A stretch of DNA of 64,000 nucleotides from Burkholderiales bacterium RIFCSPLOWO2_02_FULL_57_36 (GTDB taxonomy: Bacteria > Pseudomonadota > Gammaproteobacteria > Burkholderiales > Burkholderiaceae_D). Made by a program: the position numbers and the translations under genes. Each line of letters starts with the position of its first letter. Position 1 is the stretch's first letter. Shown piece after piece: positions 52,195 through 59,893 of the stretch. The notes under the pieces are model-generated. The model saw only the letters and a program-made list of their open reading frames with translations, had not been told where the DNA came from and did no database searches. The DNA is taken from assembly GCA_001770855.1 (NCBI GenBank), contig MESE01000001.1:310001-374000 (forward strand). Reading direction: 5' to 3'.

Positions 52195-53079
52195 ATGAAT
52201 ACCTTGACCGTCCGAACCAATCGCATTGCCCAGTACTGGGCATTGACTAAGCCGCGCGTGACGCAGCTGGCAGTGTTTTGCGCAGTGATCGGCATGTTCC
52301 TCGCAACTCCGGATTTGCCGAACTGGGAGATTGTGGTTGCCGCGACCATCGGAATTTGGCTGTTGGCCGGCGCTGCATTTGCAGTCAATTGCCTGGTCGA
52401 ACGCGAGATCGATTCCCGCATGGCCCGTACTGCGCGCCGGCCGATGGCACTTGGAGAAATTTCCGTTGCACAAACGCTGGTGTTTTCCGGCGTGATCGGC
52501 GGCATCGGCATGTGGGTCCTGTATAACTTCGTCAATCCGCTGACGATGTGGCTGACCTTTGCCACCTTTGTCGGCTATGCGGTCATTTATACAATGCTCC
52601 TGAAACCCGCGACACCGCAGAATATCGTGATCGGCGGATTGTCGGGCGCCATGCCGCCGGCCCTGGGCTGGGCGGCGATTGCCAACGATGTGCCGATGCA
52701 GGCATGGATACTGGTACTGATCATATTCACCTGGACACCGCCGCATTTCTGGGCGCTCGCACTGTACCGACGCGACGACTATGCGAAATCCGGCTTGCCG
52801 ATGCTGCCCGTGACGCATGGGCTGAAATTCACCCAGTTTCATATCCTCCTGTACACCATTGTCATGGTTGCAACCACGATGCTGCCCTTCGCGGTACAGA
52901 TGAGCGGCCTCATTTACCTCGTCAGCGCTGCCGTATTGGGAGCAGTTTTTTTATGGCATGCATGGCGGATTTACCGGCATTACACCGATCAGATCGCACG
53001 CAAGACATTTACCTACTCGATCGTCTATCTTTCGCTGCTGTTTGCAGCATTGCTGGTTGATCATTATCTGAAATTCTAA
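52195..53079 (+). CDS. ctaB: Protoheme IX farnesyltransferase (heme O synthase)
   Basis: A 294-residue UbiA-family prenyltransferase that attaches a farnesyl group to protoheme, the step before heme A synthase. The first Asp/Glu-rich motif is [20 protein letters not shown], the second is in [16 protein letters not shown], and [14 protein letters not shown] is diagnostic. About nine membrane helices. Ten bases follow ctaA, so heme O and heme A synthesis are cotranscribed. Confidence 0.97.
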   Translation: MNTLTVRTNRIAQYWALTKPRVTQLAVFCAVIGMFLATPDLPNWEIVVAATIGIWLLAGAAFAVNCLVEREIDSRMARTARRPMALGEISVAQTLVFSGVIGGIGMWVLYNFVNPLTMWLTFATFVGYAVIYTMLLKPATPQNIVIGGLSGAMPPALGWAAIANDVPMQAWILVLIIFTWTPPHFWALALYRRDDYAKSGLPMLPVTHGLKFTQFHILLYTIVMVATTMLPFAVQMSGLIYLVSAAVLGAVFLWHAWRIYRHYTDQIARKTFTYSIVYLSLLFAALLVDHYLKF

Positions 53080-53082
53080 GCC

Positions 53083-53709
53083 ATGCGTTCATTGCCAATT
53101 GCCGTGCTTTTGACTGCGCTGTTTTCAATGGCCGCTTGCAGTGACCGGCAAAGTGCCGACAGCAATCAGTTGACATTGGCCCCCGCCAACGCTTCGTTCA
53201 AGAACACGGATGTCACCGGCCTCGGATATGCAAACGATTTTGCCTTGATCGACCATCACGGCAAGCCGCGCACGCTGGCCGATTTCAAGGGCAAGGCAGT
53301 GGTCGTTTTTTTCGGGTTCATGAATTGCCCGGATGTCTGTCCAACCACAATGGCCGAAATGGCAAGCGTAATGCAACAGCTCGGTCCACAGGCAGATCGG
53401 GTACAAGTGCTGTTCATCACCGTTGATCCGGAGCGGGACACGCCCGAATTGCTCGCCAAGTATGTGCCTGCTTTCGATCCGCGCTTTCTGGGTCTGACCG
53501 GTGACAAGGCTGCGATAGAAAAAGTGGCAAAGGAATTCAGGGTGTTCTACCAGAAAATACCCGGCAAGGAACCCGGCAGCTATTCGATGGATCATACTGC
53601 CGGCAGTTATGTGTTTGATCCGCAAGGGCGCATTCGCCTCTTTGTGCGGCATGGTCAGGGTGGCGAACCGATTGCCCAGGATCTCAAGGTTCTATTGTCG
53701 GGCTCTTGA
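53083..53709 (+). CDS. SCO1/SenC-family copper chaperone lipoprotein
   Basis: A 208-residue protein with a lipoprotein signal ending MAAC (Cys19), so it is membrane-tethered in the periplasm. The Sco copper site is complete: CPDVC in FFGFMNCPDVCPTTMAEM and the distal His in YSMDHTAGSYVFDPQGR. LFITVDPERDTPELLAKYV is a family block. It delivers copper to the CuA centre of subunit II, perhaps fed by the PCu(A)C protein encoded at 41153-41638. Three bases after ctaB; ends with a two-way terminator. Confidence 0.96.
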   Translation: MRSLPIAVLLTALFSMAACSDRQSADSNQLTLAPANASFKNTDVTGLGYANDFALIDHHGKPRTLADFKGKAVVVFFGFMNCPDVCPTTMAEMASVMQQLGPQADRVQVLFITVDPERDTPELLAKYVPAFDPRFLGLTGDKAAIEKVAKEFRVFYQKIPGKEPGSYSMDHTAGSYVFDPQGRIRLFVRHGQGGEPIAQDLKVLLSGS

Positions 53710-53730
53710 GCCGCAGCGCTGGTCGATATA

Positions 53731-53760
53731 AAAAAAGCGCCCGATCAGGGGCGCTTTTTT
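53731..53760. terminator. Two-way intrinsic terminator between SCO1 and rpoH
   Basis: Six A residues, GCGCCC (53737-53742), loop GATCAG, GGGCGC (53749-53754) and six T residues. It is symmetrical in A and T flanks and so terminates both the oxidase assembly operon and the convergent rpoH. Confidence 0.93.
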
Positions 53761-53803
53761 ATTGCCGTAAATCAGCCTGATATGGCTGAAATCGGAATGG
53801 GAC

Positions 53804-54700
53804 TCAGGTGAAATTCGCCAGCGAGCCTTTCATTTTTTTCAGCGCAACCGATTCGATTTGCCGAATCCGCTCAGCCGACACGCCAAACTCGTCCGCCAAA
53901 TCATGCAGGGTCGCACCGGAACCATCGTCGTTAGCCAGCCAGCGTGCTTCAACGATACGGCGCGAACGCGGGTCCAGCTTTCCAAGCGCGGTTTCCAATC
54001 CTTCCGATTGCAGGCGGTCATACTGCTTGGCTTCCAGCACCTTGGTCGGCTCATTCATATCGGATGAAAGATAAGCGATCGGCGCAAACTTGTCGTCGTC
54101 GTCGGTAGGCGCTTCCAGTGCCACGTCGCGGCCGGACAAACGCATTTCCATCTCGATGACTTCTTCGCGTTTGACATTGAGCGTCTTGGCCAGCGCATCG
54201 ACTTGCGACGGCGTCATCGAATCCAAACCCTCCTTATGGCTGCGCAGGTTAAAGAACAGCTTGCGCTGTGCCTTGGTTGTGGCGACCTTCACCAAACGCC
54301 AGTTTTTCAGGATGTATTCGTGCATTTCCGCCTTGATCCAATGCATTGCATAGGACACCAGCCGCACGCCTTGGTCCGGATCGAAGCGTTTGACTGCCTT
54401 CATCAAGCCGATATTGCCTTCCTGAATCAAATCGGCATGCGGCAAACCATAGCCGAGATAGCCGCGCGCGATTGAAACCACCAGCCGCAGATGCGACAGG
54501 ATAAGCGATTGGGCGGCAGTCAAGTCATTGTTGTCGCGCAGGCGCTGGGCAAGCGACATTTCCTCTTCATGCGACAGCATCGGAATCCGGTTCACTGCTG
54601 AAATATAGGCGTCGATATTGCCTAAGTTGCCGGAAAAGCCAAGCGCCAATGCATTCTGACTTGCGGGAATCAATGCAGCAGATGCGGATGATGCTTTCAT
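53804..54700 (-). CDS. rpoH: Heat shock sigma factor sigma-32
   Basis: A 298-residue alternative sigma factor. Region 2 reads DLIQEGNIGLMKAVKRFDPD with RLVSYAMHWIKAEMHEYIL, the RpoH box specific to sigma-32 is QRKLFFNLRS, and region 4 ends with FGVSAERIRQIESVALKKMK. AAGGAG precedes the ATG. The promoter region carries a perfect CIRCE element, so HrcA is expected to repress this gene; the two heat-shock regulators would be linked. No RNA thermometer was assigned. Confidence 0.98.
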   Translation of the reverse strand: MKASSASAALIPASQNALALGFSGNLGNIDAYISAVNRIPMLSHEEEMSLAQRLRDNNDLTAAQSLILSHLRLVVSIARGYLGYGLPHADLIQEGNIGLMKAVKRFDPDQGVRLVSYAMHWIKAEMHEYILKNWRLVKVATTKAQRKLFFNLRSHKEGLDSMTPSQVDALAKTLNVKREEVIEMEMRLSGRDVALEAPTDDDDKFAPIAYLSSDMNEPTKVLEAKQYDRLQSEGLETALGKLDPRSRRIVEARWLANDDGSGATLHDLADEFGVSAERIRQIESVALKKMKGSLANFT

Positions 54701-54767
54701 GTTTTCTCCTTGCGTCCCAAATTAAGAACTGACCTGCAAAATGGATCAAGCCTTTACGAATAATATA

Positions 54768-54794
54768 TTAGCACTCTGGGCGTTAGAGTGCTAA
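54768..54794. promoter_or_regulatory. CIRCE operator (HrcA site) upstream of rpoH
   Basis: TTAGCACTC (54768-54776), nine bases, GAGTGCTAA (54786-54794): the perfect CIRCE consensus, 68 bases before the rpoH ATG. AT-rich -10-like sequence (TATATTATT on the minus strand) overlaps its proximal edge, so HrcA would cover the promoter. Confidence 0.93.
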
Positions 54795-55612
54795 TAAGCA
54801 TTCATAAACGCGGGGATAGCAAAGGGCTATTGTTCGAATAAATGTTATTGCCTTTTTGCTCCAAACTTTAGAGTAAGCGCTGCGCAAAAAGTTGCGTTTC
54901 CTCAAATCATCGCTAATTGCCGGCTTTTCTTGGGAACGCCGGATAAAAGCGGCCATATTCTCACGCGTGTAGAGCATACCAATGTCTCGAACCGAAGGCG
55001 TTGTGCCATGTAATCGAAGAGCGTGGCTGAATCCAATCCTTTATCAACCGTAAAAAAAATTTTCCGAAACAGATATTCCGTACCGTGCGCATGAATTACG
55101 AAGCGTTGTCAACGAAGAAATTTTACTACAAGTCATCATTAGAGTAGCGATCCACCAAGCTAATCGATACAATCCCGCAAATATTAAAAAAGCAACAATG
55201 TCCCGAGTGCGACATTTTCGGCCGCCTATTGCATGACTGGCGATCGCCGCCGGGATGCGATAAAGAGCGTGGATAGCACATTTTGCACCGGAAGACCGCA
55301 TCGCGAACCTGGGGTAAATCCATTTCATGAAAAATCAAAGGAAGCGCAGTGCGTATCGAGAATCAACCGCCGAAGCTGAATGATATTGCATTGCATAAAT
55401 TATCTGCCAACGCAGTACATGGGGCCAGATATTGACATGCAAGTTTTTAACGTTATGCCAGTGAGCAAAACAATTCAATTAAACGGCGAAAGGCGAAGCG
55501 ATATGTCAAGACTTGCATCCTTTTGTCGGTCGTTGGTATTGGCGTCAATCCAGATTTACAAACCGCTCATCCTGCACCGAGAGCAAGTGCCTATTTTTAC
55601 GGCCACTCAGAC
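54795..55612. other. Gene-poor AT-rich interval between the rpoH operator and a secreted protein gene
   Basis: 818 bases without a supportable gene. Minus-strand frames of 64 and 94 codons (54783-54977, 55044-55328) lack ribosome binding sites and recognisable motifs. A plus-strand stretch at about 55051-55237 (NEEILLQVIIRVAIHQANRY region) reads like protein but has no start and is preceded by a stop, so a decayed gene is possible. No tRNA or repeat seen. Confidence 0.4.
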
Positions 55613-56011
55613 ATGAAAAAAACATTTATCACACTAAGCATTCTCTTATCAGTTGGAAGCGCCTTCGGGGCAGAAGCGCCGGACTGCAGGCAACAAAAGG
55701 TTGAACAATCGATGGTCGAGATATGCCTGCTCCCCGGTCCGCCCTTTCAACACGATGTGTATACGCTCAAGCTCGACAAGAAACTGATATTTGCGCTGGT
55801 CGATGATTTTGTGGAAAACGTCTCTCTTGAACACACCATACCGGAGGGACCGGCCATTGAATTTCCGCTATCCAGGCAAGGAAGCAATTCAGTGAAAATA
55901 ACCGGCGGGTGCCTGCCGGAAAGCAAGGACGACGCCGAAGTGGCGCGGGTATGCAATTTTTATTGGGGACGCTTCCAGGTAGTCAAAGACATACGCTTCG
56001 AGTTCAAGTAA
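55613..56011 (+). CDS. Small secreted protein of unknown function
   Basis: A 132-residue protein with a clear signal peptide (MKKTFITLSILLSVGSAFGA, cleavage before EAPDC). The mature part is about 113 residues with four cysteines (APDCRQQ, VEICLLPG, GGCLPES, RVCNFYW), so two disulfides are possible, and a beta-rich composition. The frame is open upstream to 55523 but only this ATG gives the export signal. I recognise no family. The next gene also encodes an unknown secreted protein, 254 bases downstream. Confidence 0.65.
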   Translation: MKKTFITLSILLSVGSAFGAEAPDCRQQKVEQSMVEICLLPGPPFQHDVYTLKLDKKLIFALVDDFVENVSLEHTIPEGPAIEFPLSRQGSNSVKITGGCLPESKDDAEVARVCNFYWGRFQVVKDIRFEFK

Positions 56012-56265
56012 ATTATTTGCGCATGCCATTTGCATCCTGCTGCCATGCTGCGATGTATCATCGATGCGGAAAATCAATGGCGTCCGCTCGCAGACTTTCA
56101 ATCGGCGGACGGCAAGCGAGATTCTTTGGTTCATCTATTGGCCAAGAGAATTCCGGCCGACTGCAATTGCTGTTTGTTGAATGGGAAATTGCAGTGCGTG
56201 AGCGCGTTCGCAGAGCTCGATCAGGGATGTCCGATCAAAATCATATAACCAGCATCGAAAGACAA

Positions 56266-56883
56266 ATGATGATCAAAATTGCAGCGATCCCCATTCTTGC
56301 TTTTCCACTTTTATGCTCGCTGGGTTTTGCACAAGAAAGTGCAAAACCCAGCGCTGCGTCAACTGCCGACAACACTCAAACCAGCCGCTTACGGATGTTC
56401 GGGCAAAACGGCGCTTCGGCCGTATTGGCCAGGGCCAGCTCGTGCGCCAAGAACATCTGGAGCGAGGATGTTGAAAAGGTCTCGGGCGGAATGGGGAGTG
56501 CATTCAGCTCATTCATCGGCACGGTCTCGAACACCAGCCTTGGCATCGCGGAGACGGACACGACAAGGAACCTGTCCAAGAAAGACGGGATGCTTTCCAA
56601 GGCCTATTTCCGCGAATACGTCATCCCGGCTGACAAGCCATCCACCATGAGTATGGGATTCCAGGATGTGTCTTCGTTCTATGTTGCGAGCGGCGTACGC
56701 TACGATTGGGTCAAGCCAAGCTGCCGTGGCGCCATCACCTTTACGCCGCGTGCCGGAGAAGATTATGAAGCGGCCTTTGTCTGGGAAGGGAAGGTCTGCC
56801 GCCTGTCGGTGAACCAGGTGGTAACCAAAGACGGCACGACTGAACTGATACCGATGCCGGTCACCCGTGCGCCGGATTGCTGA
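56266..56883 (+). CDS. Secreted protein of unknown function with an intragenic hairpin
   Basis: A 205-residue protein from the first of two adjacent ATG codons (56266, 56269). Signal peptide about 1-23 (LCSLGFAQE). The mature protein is rich in Ser/Thr/Gly early (SAFSSFIGTVSNTSLGIAET) and has four cysteines (SSCAKN, PSCRGA, KVCRLS, and a C-terminal Cys). FREYVIPADKPSTMSMGFQD suggests a beta domain. The frame stays open far upstream (to 55909) without a plausible start. A 15-bp perfect inverted repeat lies in codons 18-30. No family recognised. Confidence 0.62.
   Translation: MMIKIAAIPILAFPLLCSLGFAQESAKPSAASTADNTQTSRLRMFGQNGASAVLARASSCAKNIWSEDVEKVSGGMGSAFSSFIGTVSNTSLGIAETDTTRNLSKKDGMLSKAYFREYVIPADKPSTMSMGFQDVSSFYVASGVRYDWVKPSCRGAITFTPRAGEDYEAAFVWEGKVCRLSVNQVVTKDGTTELIPMPVTRAPDC
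56318..56353. repeat. 15-bp perfect inverted repeat inside the signal-peptide region of the secreted protein
   Basis: CGCTGGGTTTTGCAC (56318-56332) and GTGCAAAACCCAGCG (56339-56353) with a 6-base loop AAGAAA. It begins 52 bases into the coding sequence of the gene at 56266-56883. As RNA it would be a very stable hairpin shortly after the start codon; no T-run follows. Confidence 0.8.
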
Positions 56884-56927
56884 CCTCCTCGGAATGACAG
56901 TGCGATTATCGATATCAAAGGAAGCCG

Positions 56928-57701
56928 ATGGGAAAGCTGCTGGCAATTGATGGTCTGAATATCGTGCGCCGCGTCTATGAAGCGAATGACGAGCCGGATA
57001 GTGCGGAGAAGGCGGAGCGGGCGTTGCGCAATTCCCAGTCGTCCTTTAAAAGACTGCTTGATACGCACCAGCCGACTCATGTACTGGCCGCGTTCGATTT
57101 CGGCGGCGTCACATGGCGTCATGCGCTGTATGAGAAATACCGTGCGGACCGCAAGGAAATTCCTGCGGTTCTCAAGGAACGTCTGCCGGATTTTTTCGGC
57201 AAGCTGGCAGATATCGGGCTGGTGGTGTTGTCGATTCCGGAGGTTGAGGCCGACGACGTCATTGCGACAGGTGTTACGCGATGGTTGAGCGAAGGCAGGG
57301 GTGAAGCGATTGTCGCATCCACCGATAAGGACTTGCATGGTTTGATCGCTTACGGCGCAATAGTCTGGGACCATTTCAAAGGCGAATGGCACGATCGGGC
57401 GTGGGTCGAAAAAAAATTCGGCGTGCCGCCCGAGAAGATGACCGATTTGCTGGCATTGATGGGCGATGCATCGGATGGCATTCCCGGCGTCTCGAACGTC
57501 GGTATCAAAACAGCGGCAAAACTGCTGCATTCGTATGGCAATCTCGACGGCATCATGGCCGGTGCGGGAATTCTACTGAATCCACTGGGCGTCAAATTGC
57601 GCAAGGACCGTGACCTGGCAATGCTGTCGCGAAAGCTGGCTGAACTTAAAACAGATGTGAGCTTAGGCGTGACCTGGAAAATGCTGCAGTATCACGGCTG
57701 A
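56928..57701 (+). CDS. xni: Flap endonuclease Xni / 5'-3' exonuclease-domain protein
   Basis: A 257-residue protein equal to the 5'-3' nuclease domain of DNA polymerase I without the polymerase. LLAIDGLNIVRRVYEA, HVLAAFDFGGVTWRHALYEK, PEVEADDVIATG and ASTDKDLHGLI carry the acidic metal ligands, and GDASDGIPGVSNVGIKTAAK is the helix-hairpin-helix. It acts on flaps in replication or repair; the E. coli homologue Xni/ExoIX is similar in size (251). AAGGAAG precedes the ATG. A 323-base interval follows. Confidence 0.9.
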   Translation: MGKLLAIDGLNIVRRVYEANDEPDSAEKAERALRNSQSSFKRLLDTHQPTHVLAAFDFGGVTWRHALYEKYRADRKEIPAVLKERLPDFFGKLADIGLVVLSIPEVEADDVIATGVTRWLSEGRGEAIVASTDKDLHGLIAYGAIVWDHFKGEWHDRAWVEKKFGVPPEKMTDLLALMGDASDGIPGVSNVGIKTAAKLLHSYGNLDGIMAGAGILLNPLGVKLRKDRDLAMLSRKLAELKTDVSLGVTWKMLQYHG

Positions 57702-58024
57702 TCATCCCGCGCGCAACTGCGCTGCCATTCACATCCCCGCCCGAATCGAACGAGTTTAAGCCTTGCTGCATGTGCATGAGATACGGCCATGCAAAAAATT
57801 CGCCCGTCGGATGAAAATATTTCATCTGTCTGCGGACGTGAATAATTTTCCATCGCGTGACAAATTCTTTTGAATTGTGGCTGTGTACGGCCGCCTCTAC
57901 ACTCCGTTGCACCGTGAACTCGGCTTGTGCGAACTACGTCATCGACGTGGGTGCGCATAGTCGCATCAGGGGTGCCGCGCAATGCGGCAGAGGGACCATC
58001 GACCAATACAAAGGAGACTGAATC
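57702..58024. other. Intergenic interval before the TRAP transporter, with a candidate operator
   Basis: No gene seen. A perfect dyad GATGAAA-ATA-TTTCATC lies at 57810-57826, about 200 bases before dctP, and is a candidate operator. A short hairpin TGCCGC/GCGGCA is at about 57970-57986. AAGGAG lies seven bases before the dctP GTG or ATG. No sigma-54 site (TGGC-N8-TTGC) was found. Confidence 0.4.
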
Positions 58025-59077
58025 GTGAAAGCAATACTTCGTTACTCGACCATCGCGCTGGCCATCGCCGCCGCGTCCGCACCTGTGATGGCACAGGAAA
58101 CCGTACGTTGGGGCGTCCCGATGGCGTTCGGCTCCAACCTGGTCGCGCTTGGCGACACGATGCCCTGGGTATCGGAGCAACTGAAAAAGATCTCCGGCGG
58201 TTCGATCAATCTGCAGGTGTTCGAACCGGGCAAGCTGGTGCCGGCGCTGGCGATCTTCGACAGCGTTTCGGCCGGCAAGGTCGAAGCAGGATACAGCTTC
58301 ATGGGCTATGAACTGGGCAAGGTGCCGGTTTCGGCATTGTTCGGCGCGGTGCCGTTCGGCATGGAAACCCCGCAATTCGCCGCATGGATTTATTTCGGCG
58401 GCGGCGACGCGCTGTTGAAAGAAGCATACAAACCGCACAACGTTTATCCGATCTTCTGCGGCTCCATCAGCCCGGAAGCGGCCGGCTGGTTCCGCAAGGA
58501 GATCAACAGCCCGGATGACCTCAAGGGCCTGAAGTTCCGTGCCGCCGCGCTGGGCGGAAAAATCTATCAGAAGCTGGGCGCATCGGTCACGATGCTGCCG
58601 GGCGGCGAATTGTTCCAGGCGCTGGAAAAGGGCGTGCTCGACGGCACTGAATTCTCGCTGCCGACGGTGGACGATCAGCTCGGATTCTCCAAGGTTGCGA
58701 AGAACTACTACATGCCCGGCTGGCACCAGCCGTCGACCAACCAGTACCTGTACGTGAATATCGATGCCTGGAACAAGCTCAAGCCACAAACCCAGGCCCA
58801 GATCGAAACCGCCTGCACCGCCGGTGTGACGATGGCATTGGCCAAGGCGGAAGCGCTGCAGGGACAAACGCTGGCGAAGTTCGAGAAGGAAGGCGTGAAG
58901 GCGCGTCAGTTCAACAAGAAGACGCTGGATGCATTCGCCAAGGCTTCGAAGGAAGTCATGATTGAAGAGTCGGCCAAGGACGCAACGTTCAAGAAGGTCT
59001 TCGACAGCATGACCGCGTTCCAGGAACTGAATCGCAAATGGCATAACTACGGTTACCTGCCGCGCGACTACAAGTAA
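58025..59077 (+). CDS. dctP: TRAP transporter solute-binding protein (DctP type)
   Basis: A 350-residue periplasmic protein with signal peptide (about 1-23, APVMAQE). The DctP fold shows in LQVFEPGKLVPALAIFDSVS, DDLKGLKFRAAALGGKIYQK (with the conserved substrate-carboxylate Arg) and GGELFQALEKGVLDGTEFSL. It most resembles the TakP/alpha-keto acid or mannitol/chloroaromatic group, so an organic acid is a likely ligand, not proven. GC-ending codons prevail here, as in dctQ and dctM, in contrast with the genes to the left. Confidence 0.92.
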   Translation: MKAILRYSTIALAIAAASAPVMAQETVRWGVPMAFGSNLVALGDTMPWVSEQLKKISGGSINLQVFEPGKLVPALAIFDSVSAGKVEAGYSFMGYELGKVPVSALFGAVPFGMETPQFAAWIYFGGGDALLKEAYKPHNVYPIFCGSISPEAAGWFRKEINSPDDLKGLKFRAAALGGKIYQKLGASVTMLPGGELFQALEKGVLDGTEFSLPTVDDQLGFSKVAKNYYMPGWHQPSTNQYLYVNIDAWNKLKPQTQAQIETACTAGVTMALAKAEALQGQTLAKFEKEGVKARQFNKKTLDAFAKASKEVMIEESAKDATFKKVFDSMTAFQELNRKWHNYGYLPRDYK

Positions 59078-59117
59078 TGCCGCGTATGACCACTTGCGCT
59101 GTGTATAGGAGAAAGCA

Positions 59118-59681
59118 ATGACCGCTCACATGCGCAGCGAGGACGGCCTTGAGACGGGGCCGTCCGGTATTGCGCTGCCGACCACGGGATTTTCGCGTGC
59201 GGCCGACCGCCTGATCGGATGGGCCGGAGAAGCGGCGTCCGCGCTCTGGACGGTATTGGTTCTGGTGATCGTGTTCCAGGTCGCGCTGCGTTACGGCTTC
59301 GGCCTCGGGTCGATCATGCTCGAAGAGATGCAATGGCATTTGTATGCGGTGGGTTTCCTGCTCGGGCTCGCGTTCACGGAAGTTCGTGAACGCAATGTTC
59401 GCATCGATGTGCTGGCGGAAAAATTTTCGCACAGGACACGGCTGTGGATCGAGTTGTTCGGTACCGTCGTCTTCCTGCTGACGTTCTCGGTCGTGGTGAT
59501 CTGGTATTCGCTGCCGTTCGTCGCCACCTCGTGGCAGCTCGGCGAAGTATCGGCGGCGCCGGGCGGATTGCCGTACAGGTGGCTGCTCAAATCGTTCATA
59601 ACGACGGCCTTCGTGCTGCTCGCGCTGGCCGGGATCGGGCGTCTCACCCGGGTCTGGGTGGCGTTGTTCAGCGGGCGGTAA
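59118..59681 (+). CDS. dctQ: TRAP transporter small membrane subunit (DctQ type)
   Basis: A 187-residue protein with four helices (about 32-54, 66-88, 105-128, 148-172). WTVLVLVIVFQVALRYGFGL and IMLEEMQWHLYAVGFLLGLA, with EVRERNVRIDVLAEKF after helix 2, are typical of DctQ. It pairs with DctM in sodium-driven uptake. GGAGAAAG lies before the ATG. The gap to dctM (212 bases) is much larger than usual and contains a terminator and a REP-like element. Confidence 0.92.
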   Translation: MTAHMRSEDGLETGPSGIALPTTGFSRAADRLIGWAGEAASALWTVLVLVIVFQVALRYGFGLGSIMLEEMQWHLYAVGFLLGLAFTEVRERNVRIDVLAEKFSHRTRLWIELFGTVVFLLTFSVVVIWYSLPFVATSWQLGEVSAAPGGLPYRWLLKSFITTAFVLLALAGIGRLTRVWVALFSGR

Positions 59682-59691
59682 TCTGGCGCAG

Positions 59692-59724
59692 TGGAGGCCG
59701 GTTTCGGCCCCGCTCCATTTTTTT
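59692..59724 (+). terminator. Terminator between dctQ and dctM
   Basis: TGGAG (59692-59696) with CTCCA (59713-59717), inner GGCCG/CGGCC (59696-59700 and 59705-59709) around GTTT, then seven T residues (59718-59724). It has the form of an intrinsic terminator placed inside the transporter operon, 11 bases after the dctQ stop. Confidence 0.75.
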
Positions 59725-59725
59725 C

Positions 59726-59754
59726 TCGTCATTGCCGGGCGTAGGCGGGAATCC
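59726..59754. repeat. REP-like palindromic element
   Basis: The stretch from TCGTCATTGCC through GTAGGCGGGAATCC resembles the dispersed element that typically reads TCGTCATTCCCGC-N2-AGGCGGGAATCC in many proteobacterial genomes; the left arm here has drifted (CCGGGC in place of CCCGC). Only this copy was noticed in the window. Confidence 0.6.
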
Positions 59755-59893
59755 GAAAGCGCTTTGCACTTGCATCGGCACAGGAACGGCCGGGAAGGCG
59801 CGGCCGCCCCTGCGGCAATGGTTCGGCAGGCGCAGTGGAATCAATCCATCCGTGCCGCATCAGTAACCGAAATACATTCATCGAAAGCAGCCC

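Noticed and set aside
55044-55328. A 94-codon minus-strand frame in the gene-poor interval
   Set aside because: No ribosome binding site, odd Cys/Arg-rich composition and no family pattern; kept only as part of the interval description.
55349-55435. A 28-codon GTG frame after AAAGGAAG (MRIENQPPKLNDIALHKLSA start)
   Set aside because: The ribosome binding site is fair, but the product is very short and ends abruptly; could be a broken gene start, not supportable alone.
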